NCBI GenBank assembly: GCA_021849365.1
Contig: JAJZSZ010000003.1
Span: 1-41,392 of the forward strand
Source of the DNA: Bacteroidota bacterium
GTDB lineage: Bacteria > Bacteroidota > Bacteroidia > Bacteroidales > Prolixibacteraceae
DNA: 41,392 bases
Direction of reading: 5' to 3'
Numbering within the stretch: the first letter of the stretch is position 1; each line of letters opens with the position of its first letter. The notes below the pieces were generated by a model. The model made no database searches and was not told where the DNA came from. It worked only from the letters and a program-made list of their open reading frames with translations. This document shows, piece after piece, positions 18,313 through 27,436 of the stretch. Both the position numbers and the translations under genes were made by a program.

Positions 18313-18917
18313 AAACAAACTGTTATTATAAATTCAGGATAATTGGCATTGCCGTTCGATTGGCAGGCCTGCTTTTGCTGATTCTTTGTCTGGGTTTTAC
18401 CTCACGTGTGAAGCAGCAAGCAAACGACAACGAAAAAGTAATCCCTCTGGAAGTGAAAACCGATTCGACCTCGTTTACACTTTCGCAGGTATTGGACAAC
18501 ACTGATAAAACGCTCTATTTTTACCGCGACATTGATCAGTTTCCGTGCGACGACTCGGTTTGCCAGCGCATGCAGGTTCGTATTTATTGGGACGTCAATG
18601 GAAAGTATACAAAACTAACAACACCAGAAGGTTTTGGCCTGACCAAGTTAAACCACAAGCCATTTACACCGAAAGACTATCAAAAACTTGACGAATTGTT
18701 GGGCAACCCGAAATCGTATCTGCGCTACTATAAGCTCGAAAACCTGACCAACAAAGCCGCCGAGAAGCACTATTATTCGGTTGATGCCATTTCGGGAGCA
18801 ACTGTAACCGAAGTGACATACGAAACGGTACGCGGAGCCGTAAAAACCTGTTTTGTACTGTGGAAAATTGCCAATGGCGATGCCCCAAAATACATACGCC
18901 AATTGGCAAAGAAGTAG
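18309..18917 (+). CDS. Membrane-anchored protein with an FMN-binding/flavinylation-like motif
   Basis: 202 aa. N-terminal TM helix; DAISGATVTEVTYETVRGAVKTC resembles the D-x-x-[ST]-G-A-T ApbE flavinylation motif. Confidence 0.75.
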   Translation: MKTNCYYKFRIIGIAVRLAGLLLLILCLGFTSRVKQQANDNEKVIPLEVKTDSTSFTLSQVLDNTDKTLYFYRDIDQFPCDDSVCQRMQVRIYWDVNGKYTKLTTPEGFGLTKLNHKPFTPKDYQKLDELLGNPKSYLRYYKLENLTNKAAEKHYYSVDAISGATVTEVTYETVRGAVKTCFVLWKIANGDAPKYIRQLAKK

Positions 18918-19013
18918 CTATCACGAGTATCAGGGATAAAAATTGAGACATCAACATTCATGTTCATTTATTGTTTATATGACTGATAGTAACATACAAC
19001 TTAATTCATCAAT

Positions 19014-20258
19014 ATGAGCGAGCTGATTAATAATTCAAAATTCAGAAAAGAAAAGCTGAAAGAGCTTATTCTGAAGCTCCATGAAGGACAAGACCCCCAT
19101 CATGTCCGTTACGAGTTGATCACCACCCTGAAGCAGATTCCTTACGGCGAAGTAGTGGAAGTTGAACAGGAACTCATTCAGGAAGGCCTGCCTGAATCCG
19201 AAGTTTTGCGTCTTTGCGATGTCCATGGCGAAGTGCTGGATGGTCATATTGACCAAAGCGGAGCTCAATCTATCCCAGAAGGCCATCCTGTAGATGTATT
19301 TATTCAGGAAAACAAGGAATTACGAAATGTCGTTTCAAAAGCAAAGCAATTGCTGGGTTCGCTTCATTCCGTTGCCGAAGAAACGTTCAAAGAGTATTCG
19401 CTGCAAATTCTTTCGTGCTTCAACCAGTTGATGGACGTTGATAAACATTACAAACGCAAGGAATATTTGGTGTTTCCGTATCTTGAGAAAAATGAAATTA
19501 CCGGCCCGCCCAAAGTAATGTGGGGAAAACACGATGAAATAAGGGAACAGCTTAAGGGATGTATTGAAATTCTTCGGACCGAGGAGCTGAAAAAAACAGA
19601 CCTTGAAGATGCACTCGACCTCTTGTTTTCTCCGGTGTTGAAAGCCATCGAAGACATGACTAAAAAGGAGGAAGACATTTTATTTCCGATGAGTCTGGAT
19701 GTGCTTACAACCGAAGATTGGTGGCAGATTCACAAACAAACCCTGGAATTTGGCTTTACTCTTTACGATCCGAACGTAGATTGGAAACCGGAAGGAATGT
19801 CTTACGAGATGTATGAAAACAAAGGTACACTAAGCGAAAATGGCTCAATTCAACTACCATCAGGCAGCTTTACAGCCAAAGAAATTATGGCTATTCTAAA
19901 TACCATTCCGGTTGATATGACTTTTGTTGATAAAGACGACAAAGTAAAATATTTCACGCAGGGAAAAGAACGCATTTTTGTACGTAACCGCTCTATCATG
20001 AACAGGGATGTTCGTTTGTGTCACCCTCCGGGAAGCGTTCACATCATCGAAAAAATTCTTGAGGACTTTAAATCGGGTCTGGCGTCTCACGCCCCGTTTT
20101 GGATACAGATGCACGGCAAATTCATTCATATCGAATACTTTGCACTCCGGGACGAAAATGGCGAATACCTCGGAACACTGGAAGTTTCTCAGGATATAAC
20201 TCATTCACGCCAGCTCGAAGGCGAACGACGCATCCTATCATACACCAACAAAAATTGA
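19014..20258 (+). CDS. DUF438 / hemerythrin / PAS domain protein
   Basis: 414 aa. DUF438-like N-terminus (KEKLKELILKLHEGQDPHHVRYEL), HHE region (HYKRKEYLVFPYLEK...KHDEIREQL...KKEEDILFPM), PAS-like C-terminus (IPVDMTFVDKDDKVKYFTQGKERIFVRNRSIMNRDVRLCHPPGSVHIIEKIL). Confidence 0.88.
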   Translation: MSELINNSKFRKEKLKELILKLHEGQDPHHVRYELITTLKQIPYGEVVEVEQELIQEGLPESEVLRLCDVHGEVLDGHIDQSGAQSIPEGHPVDVFIQENKELRNVVSKAKQLLGSLHSVAEETFKEYSLQILSCFNQLMDVDKHYKRKEYLVFPYLEKNEITGPPKVMWGKHDEIREQLKGCIEILRTEELKKTDLEDALDLLFSPVLKAIEDMTKKEEDILFPMSLDVLTTEDWWQIHKQTLEFGFTLYDPNVDWKPEGMSYEMYENKGTLSENGSIQLPSGSFTAKEIMAILNTIPVDMTFVDKDDKVKYFTQGKERIFVRNRSIMNRDVRLCHPPGSVHIIEKILEDFKSGLASHAPFWIQMHGKFIHIEYFALRDENGEYLGTLEVSQDITHSRQLEGERRILSYTNKN

Positions 20259-20262
20259 TGAA

Positions 20263-20781
20263 ATGGAGAAACTTATTATTACTCCAAAAACCAAGATATA
20301 CGATCTGCTTGAAGCTTATCCGCAACTGGAAGATGTGCTTATAAGCCTAGCTCCTGAATTTAAAAAACTGAAGAATCCGGTTTTGCGAAGAACAATTGCA
20401 CGGGTTGCCAATATTGCCCAGGCGGCAACTGTCGGAGGCGTGAATATAGATCAAATGGTAAATACGCTACGCGAAAAAGTAGGCCAGGACAGTATCGGAC
20501 AAATTGACGATACCGGCAACAAATATGTTACCGTTTGTCCAGAATGGTTTAAACCGGAATCGATTGTCAACTCGATTGACATCAGGGAAATGCTAAACCG
20601 AGGAGAACAGCCGGTTCACGAAGTGCTGTCGTCCATCCAAAAGCTGGGCGACGACGACATTCTGGAAGTTATTGCTCCTTTCGTCCCGGCGCCATTGCTC
20701 GATAAATCTTTAAGCCTTGATTATAAACACTGGCTCGAAAAAAAGGACGAAGGAGAATATTTTGTGTATTTTGCCAGGTAA
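20263..20781 (+). CDS. DUF1858 (plus DUF2249-like) protein
   Basis: 172 aa. ITPKTKIYDLLEAYPQLEDVLISLAPEFKKLKNPVLRRTIARVANIAQAA is DUF1858-like; the C-terminus LDIREMLNRGEQPVHEVLSSIQKL is DUF2249-like. 5 nt downstream of the DUF438 gene. Confidence 0.82.
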   Translation: MEKLIITPKTKIYDLLEAYPQLEDVLISLAPEFKKLKNPVLRRTIARVANIAQAATVGGVNIDQMVNTLREKVGQDSIGQIDDTGNKYVTVCPEWFKPESIVNSIDIREMLNRGEQPVHEVLSSIQKLGDDDILEVIAPFVPAPLLDKSLSLDYKHWLEKKDEGEYFVYFAR

Positions 20782-20899
20782 TGTAACTTATTGCAATAAT
20801 TGAAGTAACGGGATTGTTCAATAAGTGAAGCTAAATGATACTCAGACAACCAATCTGGCAGGTCTTACCGAATCAGTGCTTTATTTTTGATCTGCTCCG

Positions 20900-21010
20900 A
20901 TGAAAAAAAACACTGTCGAAGGAGAAATGTCGAACTTTCTGCTTGAAGATTATAATGCAGTGTTTAAGTTTATGAATGCCGAAGCACTGAAGAAAAAGCT
21001 CAAATTGTAA
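20900..21010 (+). CDS. Putative 36-aa small ORF, or the C-terminal remnant of a longer gene
   Basis: My translation is MKKNTVEGEMSNFLLEDYNAVFKFMNAEALKKKLKL*. A homologous sequence precedes the nrdD remnant at 3541-3641. Confidence 0.4.
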   Translation: MKKNTVEGEMSNFLLEDYNAVFKFMNAEALKKKLKL

Positions 21011-21255
21011 GAATTGATTTTGATATTCCAAGCCATGATATTTGTACCTGAATCTGTAACGTCGTTTTTAAAAGTTAGATAAAATACAAGTACAGGCGAT
21101 GAATAAGCGATTCTCAACTTGTGAGTAATCATTTCTGCTTGAAAGATTGGAAGACTTATTAACATACCCAACCCTCTTTATGTAAGCTACTTTAGTCGAT
21201 TAATCAATTATTTGTTTATAAGTCAAATAAGCAAACAACCGGTAAAAACTTTAAC

Positions 21256-21445
21256 ATTGTATCCGGTTGTTGGTTTGTCGTACAATTGTTCTTGTACGAT
21301 AATGAAGAGGGAATCCCGCGCAAATCGGGAGCTGTGCCCGCAGCTGTAAGTCCATAAAAGGTTTTTGACATACCCCGCCACTGTTTCGAGTGAAATCGGG
21401 ATGGGAAGGCGTCAAGGAAACCGGACGAGCCAGAAGACCTGCCAT
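21256..21445 (+). ncRNA. Cobalamin (B12) riboswitch
   Basis: Conserved elements in order: gagggaatcccgcgcaaatcgggagctgtgcccgcagctgtaag (B12-box region), accccgccactg, gggatgggaaggcgtcaa, gacgagccagaagacctgcc. Confidence 0.95.
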
Positions 21446-21642
21446 GACCAGTTTTTTAATTTAGACTTTCGGGAATAAAAGTCTGGTTCGTGATCGAATC
21501 CGTTTTCCTTATTTATAAAGCTATCGGTACATTCAGTCGTCGCACCTTTTTATTTTCTGAAAGATTTTTACTTAAGATAAACCTGAATCGTTGTCAGTAA
21601 AACTGCGTTCAGGTCTGAAAAACAGGGAAAAAATTTAAACTT

Positions 21643-23784
21643 ATGAGAGGCTCAGAATTAACCATTGTTAAAAGAGACGGAAAGAGGGTTTCATTTTCTA
21701 TCGATAAAATCAGAAATGCAATAAAAAAAGCCTTTCTTTCGGTCGGAAGCTTTGCCAGCGAGGAAGACCTTACCAACATTTTGCACCGTTTAAATATTCG
21801 CGATGAAATGAGCGTGGAAGATGTCCAAAATCAGGTGGAACGTTCGCTCATGGCCGAATGCTATTTTTCGGTAGCCAAATCGTATATGCTTTATCGCCAG
21901 AAGCACTCGGAAGACCGCGAAACCCGCGACCGTGTAAAATTCCTGATTGATTACTGCGCCGCCGGAAATGCTGCAACCGGGAGTAAATTCGATGCCAATG
22001 CCAATGTGGACAAGAAAAACATTGCTACGCTGATCGGTGAACTTCCCAAAGGAAATTTTATCCGCCTGAACCGGCGTCTGTTAACCGACAGGCTGACAGC
22101 GATGTTTGGGAAAGAGCTTTCCGATAAATACATCAGTTATTTGAACCAGCATTTCATCTATAAAAACGACGAAACAAGCCTTGCCCCGTATTGCGCCAGC
22201 ATCACCATGTACCCGTGGTTGTTGGAAGGGACCTCGAAAATCGGCGGGAATTCCACCGCGCCAACCAATCTGAAGTCGTTTTGCGGAGGTTTTATCAACA
22301 TGGTTTTCATCGTTTCGAGCATGTTGAGCGGAGCTTGTGCTACGCCTGAATTTTTGATGTACCTGAATTATTTCATCAGTAAGGAATATGGCGAAGATTA
22401 CTACAAACGCAGCGATGAGGTTGTTGACCTATCGAAAAGAAAACGCTCGATTGACAAACTAATTACCGATTGCTTCGAGCAAATCGTGTATTCGCTGAAC
22501 CAGCCAACCGGGGCGCGTAATTTTCAGGCAGTATTCTGGAACATCGCTTATTACGACAAATATTATTTTGAAAGCCTGTTCGGGGAATTTGTTTTCCCCG
22601 ATGGCAGCAAACCCGAATGGGAATCGCTGAGCTGGTTGCAAAAACGGTTTATGGCCTGGTTTAACAAAGAACGCACGAAAACCGTTTTGACTTTCCCGGT
22701 TGAAACAATGGCCTTGCTGGCCGAAAATGGCGATGTGAAAGATAAGGAATATGGCGATTTTTCGGCCAAAATGTACGCCGAAGGGCATTCGTTTTTTACC
22801 TACCTGAGCGATAATGCTGACAGTTTAAGTTCGTGCTGCCGTTTGCGAAATGAGATTCAGGATAACGGCTTTAGTTATACTTTGGGTGCAGGGGGCGTTT
22901 CTACAGGTTCAAAAAGTGTATTGACCATTAACCTGAACCGATGTGTGCAGCAGGCTAAAAGAGAACAGATATCCTATATCAATTTTCTGGAAGAGGTGGT
23001 CGATTTGGTGCATAAAGTACAATTGGGCTACAACGAAAACCTAAAGGAATTGCAGCAAAAAGGAATGCTCCCGTTATTCGATGCCGGATACATCAATATG
23101 GGACGTCAGTATCTTACTATTGGCGTGAATGGCTTGGTTGAAGCTGCTGAATTTCTGGGAATTGAAATTAATGATAATTCTGAATATGTGACATTCACAC
23201 GGGAAATACTAGGTTTAATTGAGACATACAATAAAAAATACCGCTCGAAAGATACTTTGTTCAACTGCGAAATGATCCCGGCAGAGAATGTGGGTGTAAA
23301 ACATGCCAAATGGGATAAGGAAGATGGCTATTTCGTTCCTCGCGATTGCTACAACAGTTATTTCTACATTGTAGAGGACGAGTCGCTGAATGTGATTGAC
23401 AAATTCCGGATTCACGGGAAAAAGTACATTGAGCATTTAACCGGAGGCTCAGCGCTACATGCAAACCTCGAAGAACATCTAAGCGAGATTCAGTATCGAC
23501 ATTTGCTTCGGGTTGCGGCGATGGAGGGTTGTAATTATTTTACATTCAATATTCCGAATACCGTTTGCAATGATTGCGGGCAAATCGACAAGCGCTACCT
23601 GAAAGAATGCCCGAAATGTAAAAGTAAAAATATCGACTACCTCACGCGCATCATCGGGTACATGAAACGCATCAGCAGTTTTTCGGATGCCCGCCAGAAA
23701 GAAGCTGCCAAAAGGTATTACGAAACAAACAATGTGAAACAGAAGGAAGAAAAACAGGTTGAAAAATATGCTCAAATATTATAA
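21643..23784 (+). CDS. nrdD: Anaerobic (class III) ribonucleoside-triphosphate reductase
   Basis: 713 aa. N-terminal ATP-cone; GGAGGVSTGSKSVLTINLNR-like core; zinc motif CNDCGQ...CPKCKSKN; glycyl-radical region TRIIGYMKR. Confidence 0.96.
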   Translation: MRGSELTIVKRDGKRVSFSIDKIRNAIKKAFLSVGSFASEEDLTNILHRLNIRDEMSVEDVQNQVERSLMAECYFSVAKSYMLYRQKHSEDRETRDRVKFLIDYCAAGNAATGSKFDANANVDKKNIATLIGELPKGNFIRLNRRLLTDRLTAMFGKELSDKYISYLNQHFIYKNDETSLAPYCASITMYPWLLEGTSKIGGNSTAPTNLKSFCGGFINMVFIVSSMLSGACATPEFLMYLNYFISKEYGEDYYKRSDEVVDLSKRKRSIDKLITDCFEQIVYSLNQPTGARNFQAVFWNIAYYDKYYFESLFGEFVFPDGSKPEWESLSWLQKRFMAWFNKERTKTVLTFPVETMALLAENGDVKDKEYGDFSAKMYAEGHSFFTYLSDNADSLSSCCRLRNEIQDNGFSYTLGAGGVSTGSKSVLTINLNRCVQQAKREQISYINFLEEVVDLVHKVQLGYNENLKELQQKGMLPLFDAGYINMGRQYLTIGVNGLVEAAEFLGIEINDNSEYVTFTREILGLIETYNKKYRSKDTLFNCEMIPAENVGVKHAKWDKEDGYFVPRDCYNSYFYIVEDESLNVIDKFRIHGKKYIEHLTGGSALHANLEEHLSEIQYRHLLRVAAMEGCNYFTFNIPNTVCNDCGQIDKRYLKECPKCKSKNIDYLTRIIGYMKRISSFSDARQKEAAKRYYETNNVKQKEEKQVEKYAQIL

Positions 23785-24235
23785 CTATGACATTGTTTTT
23801 CAGGAAATTCCCAACGAGGTTACCTTGGCGGTTAACATCACTAATTGCCCGAACCGTTGCAAAGGTTGCCACAGTCCACACTTACAAAATGACATCGGAG
23901 AGGAGTTGAATGAAGCGCGAATCATTTCGTTGATGGATAAATACGCCTCGGCAATCACCTGCTTTTGCTTTATGGGAGGCGATGCTGATCCGCAACAAGT
24001 GGCAATTTTAGCCAACTTTATACGCTTTCATTATCACGACGTAAAAATTGCCTGGTATTCGGGTTGTACAAAGTTGCCCGAAAGGTTTGATATCAAAAGT
24101 TTTCATTACGTTAAACTTGGAGGTTATGTAGAGGCATTGGGAAACTTGAAACGCGAGATCAGCAATCAGCATTTGTTTCAAATTCAGCAAAATGGAGGCA
24201 TGAAAGACATTAGCTATTTGTTTAAGGTGCTTTAA
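23759..24235 (+). CDS. nrdG: Anaerobic ribonucleotide reductase activating protein (radical SAM)
   Basis: 158 aa. CPNRCKGCH (CX3CX2C radical-SAM motif); overlaps the 3' end of nrdD. Confidence 0.93.
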   Translation: MKNMLKYYNYDIVFQEIPNEVTLAVNITNCPNRCKGCHSPHLQNDIGEELNEARIISLMDKYASAITCFCFMGGDADPQQVAILANFIRFHYHDVKIAWYSGCTKLPERFDIKSFHYVKLGGYVEALGNLKREISNQHLFQIQQNGGMKDISYLFKVL

Positions 24236-24609
24236 TTGCTTAGATATTTAAGATTTTACAAGCTTTAATGGACTTAAAGTTAATAAGTTATTGTATGTGA
24301 GGAGTTTAGTATCTACTTTTTATGCTTTTTTTGTCGTGAATAACCAATAATCAAATCAAATTTATTTCTGTAGTTTTATATTGACTTTTATTTTTGTCGC
24401 GTTAAATCGACACTAATGTGTGTTTTTTTGTTCGTATAACCTGAAAAAGAAGGTTATATCTAAAGTACAATAAAGCGATTCTAGCAAGAAACCCTTTAAT
24501 ACAGACAAAAGCTTACAGTCAACATTCAGGTATATTCAAAGGCAGATATATTGGACTGATTATAGGCAATTTTAACTTCAAATTCATTTTAATTATTCGT
24601 TAACATTCA

Positions 24610-24643
24610 TTTGGAAAAAGTTTCTGCTTAAATATTACTTTTG
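24610..24643 (+). promoter_or_regulatory. Candidate Bacteroidota-type sigma promoter
   Basis: TTTG at 24610-24613 and TACTTTTG (TAnnTTTG) at 24636-24643. Spacing of 22 nt is slightly long. Lies immediately before the ATG at 24650. Confidence 0.4.
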
Positions 24644-24649
24644 TTGGCA

Positions 24650-24952
24650 ATGAAAGTGTCAAAACACATATTATTCCGACTGCTGTTTCTGACGGCAGTG
24701 CTTTTTTGTTTAGGACTTGAAGTTTATACCTATTACAATACCCCCATTTGTAATACAGAACTTTTTTCAGAACAGAATTGCGAGGATAATAATGTTCTTT
24801 CAGAAGTTGATTCGTTTGAAGATGACCACATTAATCAGGTTCATGAACCTATCTATTTTGTTGAACAACTGATCGTCATACCTATTTCAAACGACTCGTT
24901 TTTATTAAAAGAGTTTTCCTTTTCGAGCTGGCAGCCGCCAAAATCTTCCTAA
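24650..24952 (+). CDS. Hypothetical protein with an N-terminal TM/signal segment
   Basis: MKVSKHILFRLLFLTAVLFCLGLEVYTYY...SSWQPPKSS. Cysteine-containing, short. Confidence 0.55.
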   Translation: MKVSKHILFRLLFLTAVLFCLGLEVYTYYNTPICNTELFSEQNCEDNNVLSEVDSFEDDHINQVHEPIYFVEQLIVIPISNDSFLLKEFSFSSWQPPKSS

Positions 24953-25147
24953 CTGGTATTTCCCTTTAATTCGATAAGTAATAATATTTCAGCCTATTTG
25001 TGAAACAAGTAGTGCCAGTTATTGCTTCTTCGACACATTCAATCTATTCTATTTCTTGATTTTCAAGGCTTTATTAAAAGCTCTTGTGTTTTTTATGAAT
25101 CATCTTAAAAAAATGATGCTTTAACTTATTATTAAAAACTTCCCGCC

Positions 25148-25498
25148 ATGGAACTTGATGACTTTTTTGGAAACAAAAGACAGGATAACAAAGGCTACCG
25201 CGACTACAGATATCAGGATAGCCCTGGTCAAGCCCGAAATTTCAGACATCCTTATCACAGGCATAATCCCAATTTTAGATGGGAATATTTTCTGGAAAAA
25301 TTAAAAAATAACAGGAAGCTGAAAGGACTTATCATATTTGCAGTAATTGTGATCTTGGCAATTGTTATTGCCCTGATTGCAATTTTACTGCCTCTAATCT
25401 TAAAACTTCTTAATTATATCAGCCAAAACGGAGTCCAGGGCATTCTCGAAAATGTAACCGGATTTCTTGATAAACTATGGAAAGGATCAGGAAAATGA
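25148..25498 (+). CDS. Hypothetical single-TM protein
   Basis: 116 aa. Charged/aromatic N-terminus MELDDFFGNKRQDNKGYRDYRYQD, then a long hydrophobic helix. Confidence 0.65.
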   Translation: MELDDFFGNKRQDNKGYRDYRYQDSPGQARNFRHPYHRHNPNFRWEYFLEKLKNNRKLKGLIIFAVIVILAIVIALIAILLPLILKLLNYISQNGVQGILENVTGFLDKLWKGSGK

Positions 25499-26001
25499 AA
25501 CCTGACCAGCCAGTTAATGACGAACATTTTCTTTTGAATATAAAATATAAATCACACAAAATGGACAAATTGGATTCACTCTCAGACTCAATAGTTATGG
25601 AAAATACAGAGTATTTCGTTCATCTGATCCGGATTGCATTGGCCGATGATGTTATAAGTACAAAGGAATTGGAATTACTGCACCGGGTAAGCAAAAAGCT
25701 TGGATTTACAGTCGAAGAAACCGATCACCTGATAAGGACAACCGGAAAGTCAGATTACACTCCACCTTCCGGGGTACGTGAACGTTTCAATCAGATTTAT
25801 GAGATTGTAAATATGACCCTTATTGATGGAGCAATCAACAAAAATGAAATGTATTTGGCAAGTAGTTTTGCAGCAAAATCCGGCTTTAATGAAAAAGAAA
25901 TTCCAACGATGCTGGTTCTGTTATTAAATGGTATTCGACAAGGTAAAAATATAGACGATCTTTTTAAAGAATTTCAAGGTAAAGTCATGAAACGTGCCTG
26001 A
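25477..26001 (+). CDS. TerB-like (tellurite resistance TerB family) protein
   Basis: YFVHLIRIALADDVISTKELELLHRVSKKLGFTVEETDHLI. An internal ATG at 25561 (MDKLDSL) is a possible start. Confidence 0.75.
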   Translation: MERIRKMKPDQPVNDEHFLLNIKYKSHKMDKLDSLSDSIVMENTEYFVHLIRIALADDVISTKELELLHRVSKKLGFTVEETDHLIRTTGKSDYTPPSGVRERFNQIYEIVNMTLIDGAINKNEMYLASSFAAKSGFNEKEIPTMLVLLLNGIRQGKNIDDLFKEFQGKVMKRA

Positions 26002-26030
26002 TTGTTCCACCAATTATTTCAAAAGTAGGA

Positions 26031-26645
26031 ATGAAGATCTGGCTTAAATCGCTACGCAACTGGGGAATGGAATGGGCAAACACCAAGTGGGGTGCATGGG
26101 CATTGTTTGTTTGTGCTTTTGCTGATGCATCGTTTTTACCGTTGCCCACTCCAATGTTTTTTATGGCTTTAACATTGCTCAATATCACAAAAGCCTATAA
26201 ATATGCTTTGTTTGGGACTCTGGGAACATTAACTGGAGCTTTAGCAGGATATTCAATAGGTCATTTTGCATGGCTTGATGCGAACGGCGAATTTACAGCC
26301 TTTGCCAGATTCGTGTTTGAAAATATCCCAGGATTTACCGAAGCGGTTTACCAATCTATTTATATTCAATTCTCCAAATGGGGCCTGGGCATTTTGTTTT
26401 TAGCCCCATTTGTTCCTGTTCCTTATAAGCTATTTTCAATTTCTTTCGGGGCGTTTGACATGAATATCTTCCTCTTTTCACTCGGAACTCTTATTGGTCA
26501 AGGGTTCAGGTTTTATCTATTTTCATTCCTGATTATCAAATTAGGTCCGGAAGTAAAAAAACTGTTTGAGTTTAATATGAAACCTGTTGCCATTCTGGCA
26601 ACCGCATGTATTGCCATTACAATTATCGCAATTAAAGTATTTTAA
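26031..26645 (+). CDS. YqaA/VTT-domain membrane protein
   Basis: 204 aa. ADASFLPLPTPMFFMALTLLN, GTLGTLTGALAGYSIGHFA, FLAPFVPVPYKLFSISFGAF. Confidence 0.85.
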   Translation: MKIWLKSLRNWGMEWANTKWGAWALFVCAFADASFLPLPTPMFFMALTLLNITKAYKYALFGTLGTLTGALAGYSIGHFAWLDANGEFTAFARFVFENIPGFTEAVYQSIYIQFSKWGLGILFLAPFVPVPYKLFSISFGAFDMNIFLFSLGTLIGQGFRFYLFSFLIIKLGPEVKKLFEFNMKPVAILATACIAITIIAIKVF

Positions 26646-26779
26646 TTTATACGAACAACCCAGACACAAACGGATGAGGTATTCGGGAATATTTTCTAAT
26701 TGCCATAAGTGGTGAGGAATTTAGCCCCAATAGGATTTAAAAATGAATATAATATTAACAAATAGATAATTAGGGTTTT

Positions 26780-27436
26780 ATGGAAATATCAAACAGCTTT
26801 TTTGAATTATTTCTTAATTTGGATAAACACTTGTTCATTTTGGTTACAGATTACAGGAATTGGACTTATCTGATTCTATTTTGTATTATTTTTTGTGAAA
26901 CAGGCTTAGTTGTAACACCATTTCTACCGGGCGATTCACTTTTATTTGCTGCCGGAGCAATCGCAGCTCTTGGCATATTAAATATTTGGATTCTGGTTGG
27001 GCTTTTGTGTATTGCAGCGATTCTAGGCGATAGTGTAAATTACTCACTCGGTAAGTTTTTAGGGGGAAAAGTATTCGAAAGAAACTATCGGTTGATCAAA
27101 AAAGAATATCTGTACCGTACTCAAGAATTTTACGAAAAACATGGTGGAAAAACCATTATCATAGCCCGTTTTGTGCCTATAATCCGAACTTTTGCCCCAT
27201 TCATTGCTGGTGTGGGATCAATGAATTATTTGAGGTTCATTTTGTTCAACATTATAGGAGGTATTTTGTGGGTATTCATTTGTTCATTTGGAGGATATTT
27301 CTTTGGCAATTTACCATTTGTTAAAAGCAACTTTTCAGTAGTTGTATTGGCAATAATATTCATTTCCATACTCCCATTGATTGTAGAGTACTTAAAACAC
27401 AAACTTAAACCTAAAAATTCTAATTATGGTTATTGA
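26780..27436 (+). CDS. DedA family membrane protein
   Basis: 218 aa. FCETGLVVTPFLPGDSLLFAAGAIAA...IIIARFVPIIRTFAPFIAGVGSM. Confidence 0.93.
   Translation: MEISNSFFELFLNLDKHLFILVTDYRNWTYLILFCIIFCETGLVVTPFLPGDSLLFAAGAIAALGILNIWILVGLLCIAAILGDSVNYSLGKFLGGKVFERNYRLIKKEYLYRTQEFYEKHGGKTIIIARFVPIIRTFAPFIAGVGSMNYLRFILFNIIGGILWVFICSFGGYFFGNLPFVKSNFSVVVLAIIFISILPLIVEYLKHKLKPKNSNYGY

Noticed and set aside
21251-21445. 64-aa minus-strand ORF
   Set aside because: Coincides with the cobalamin riboswitch and has no protein-like features.
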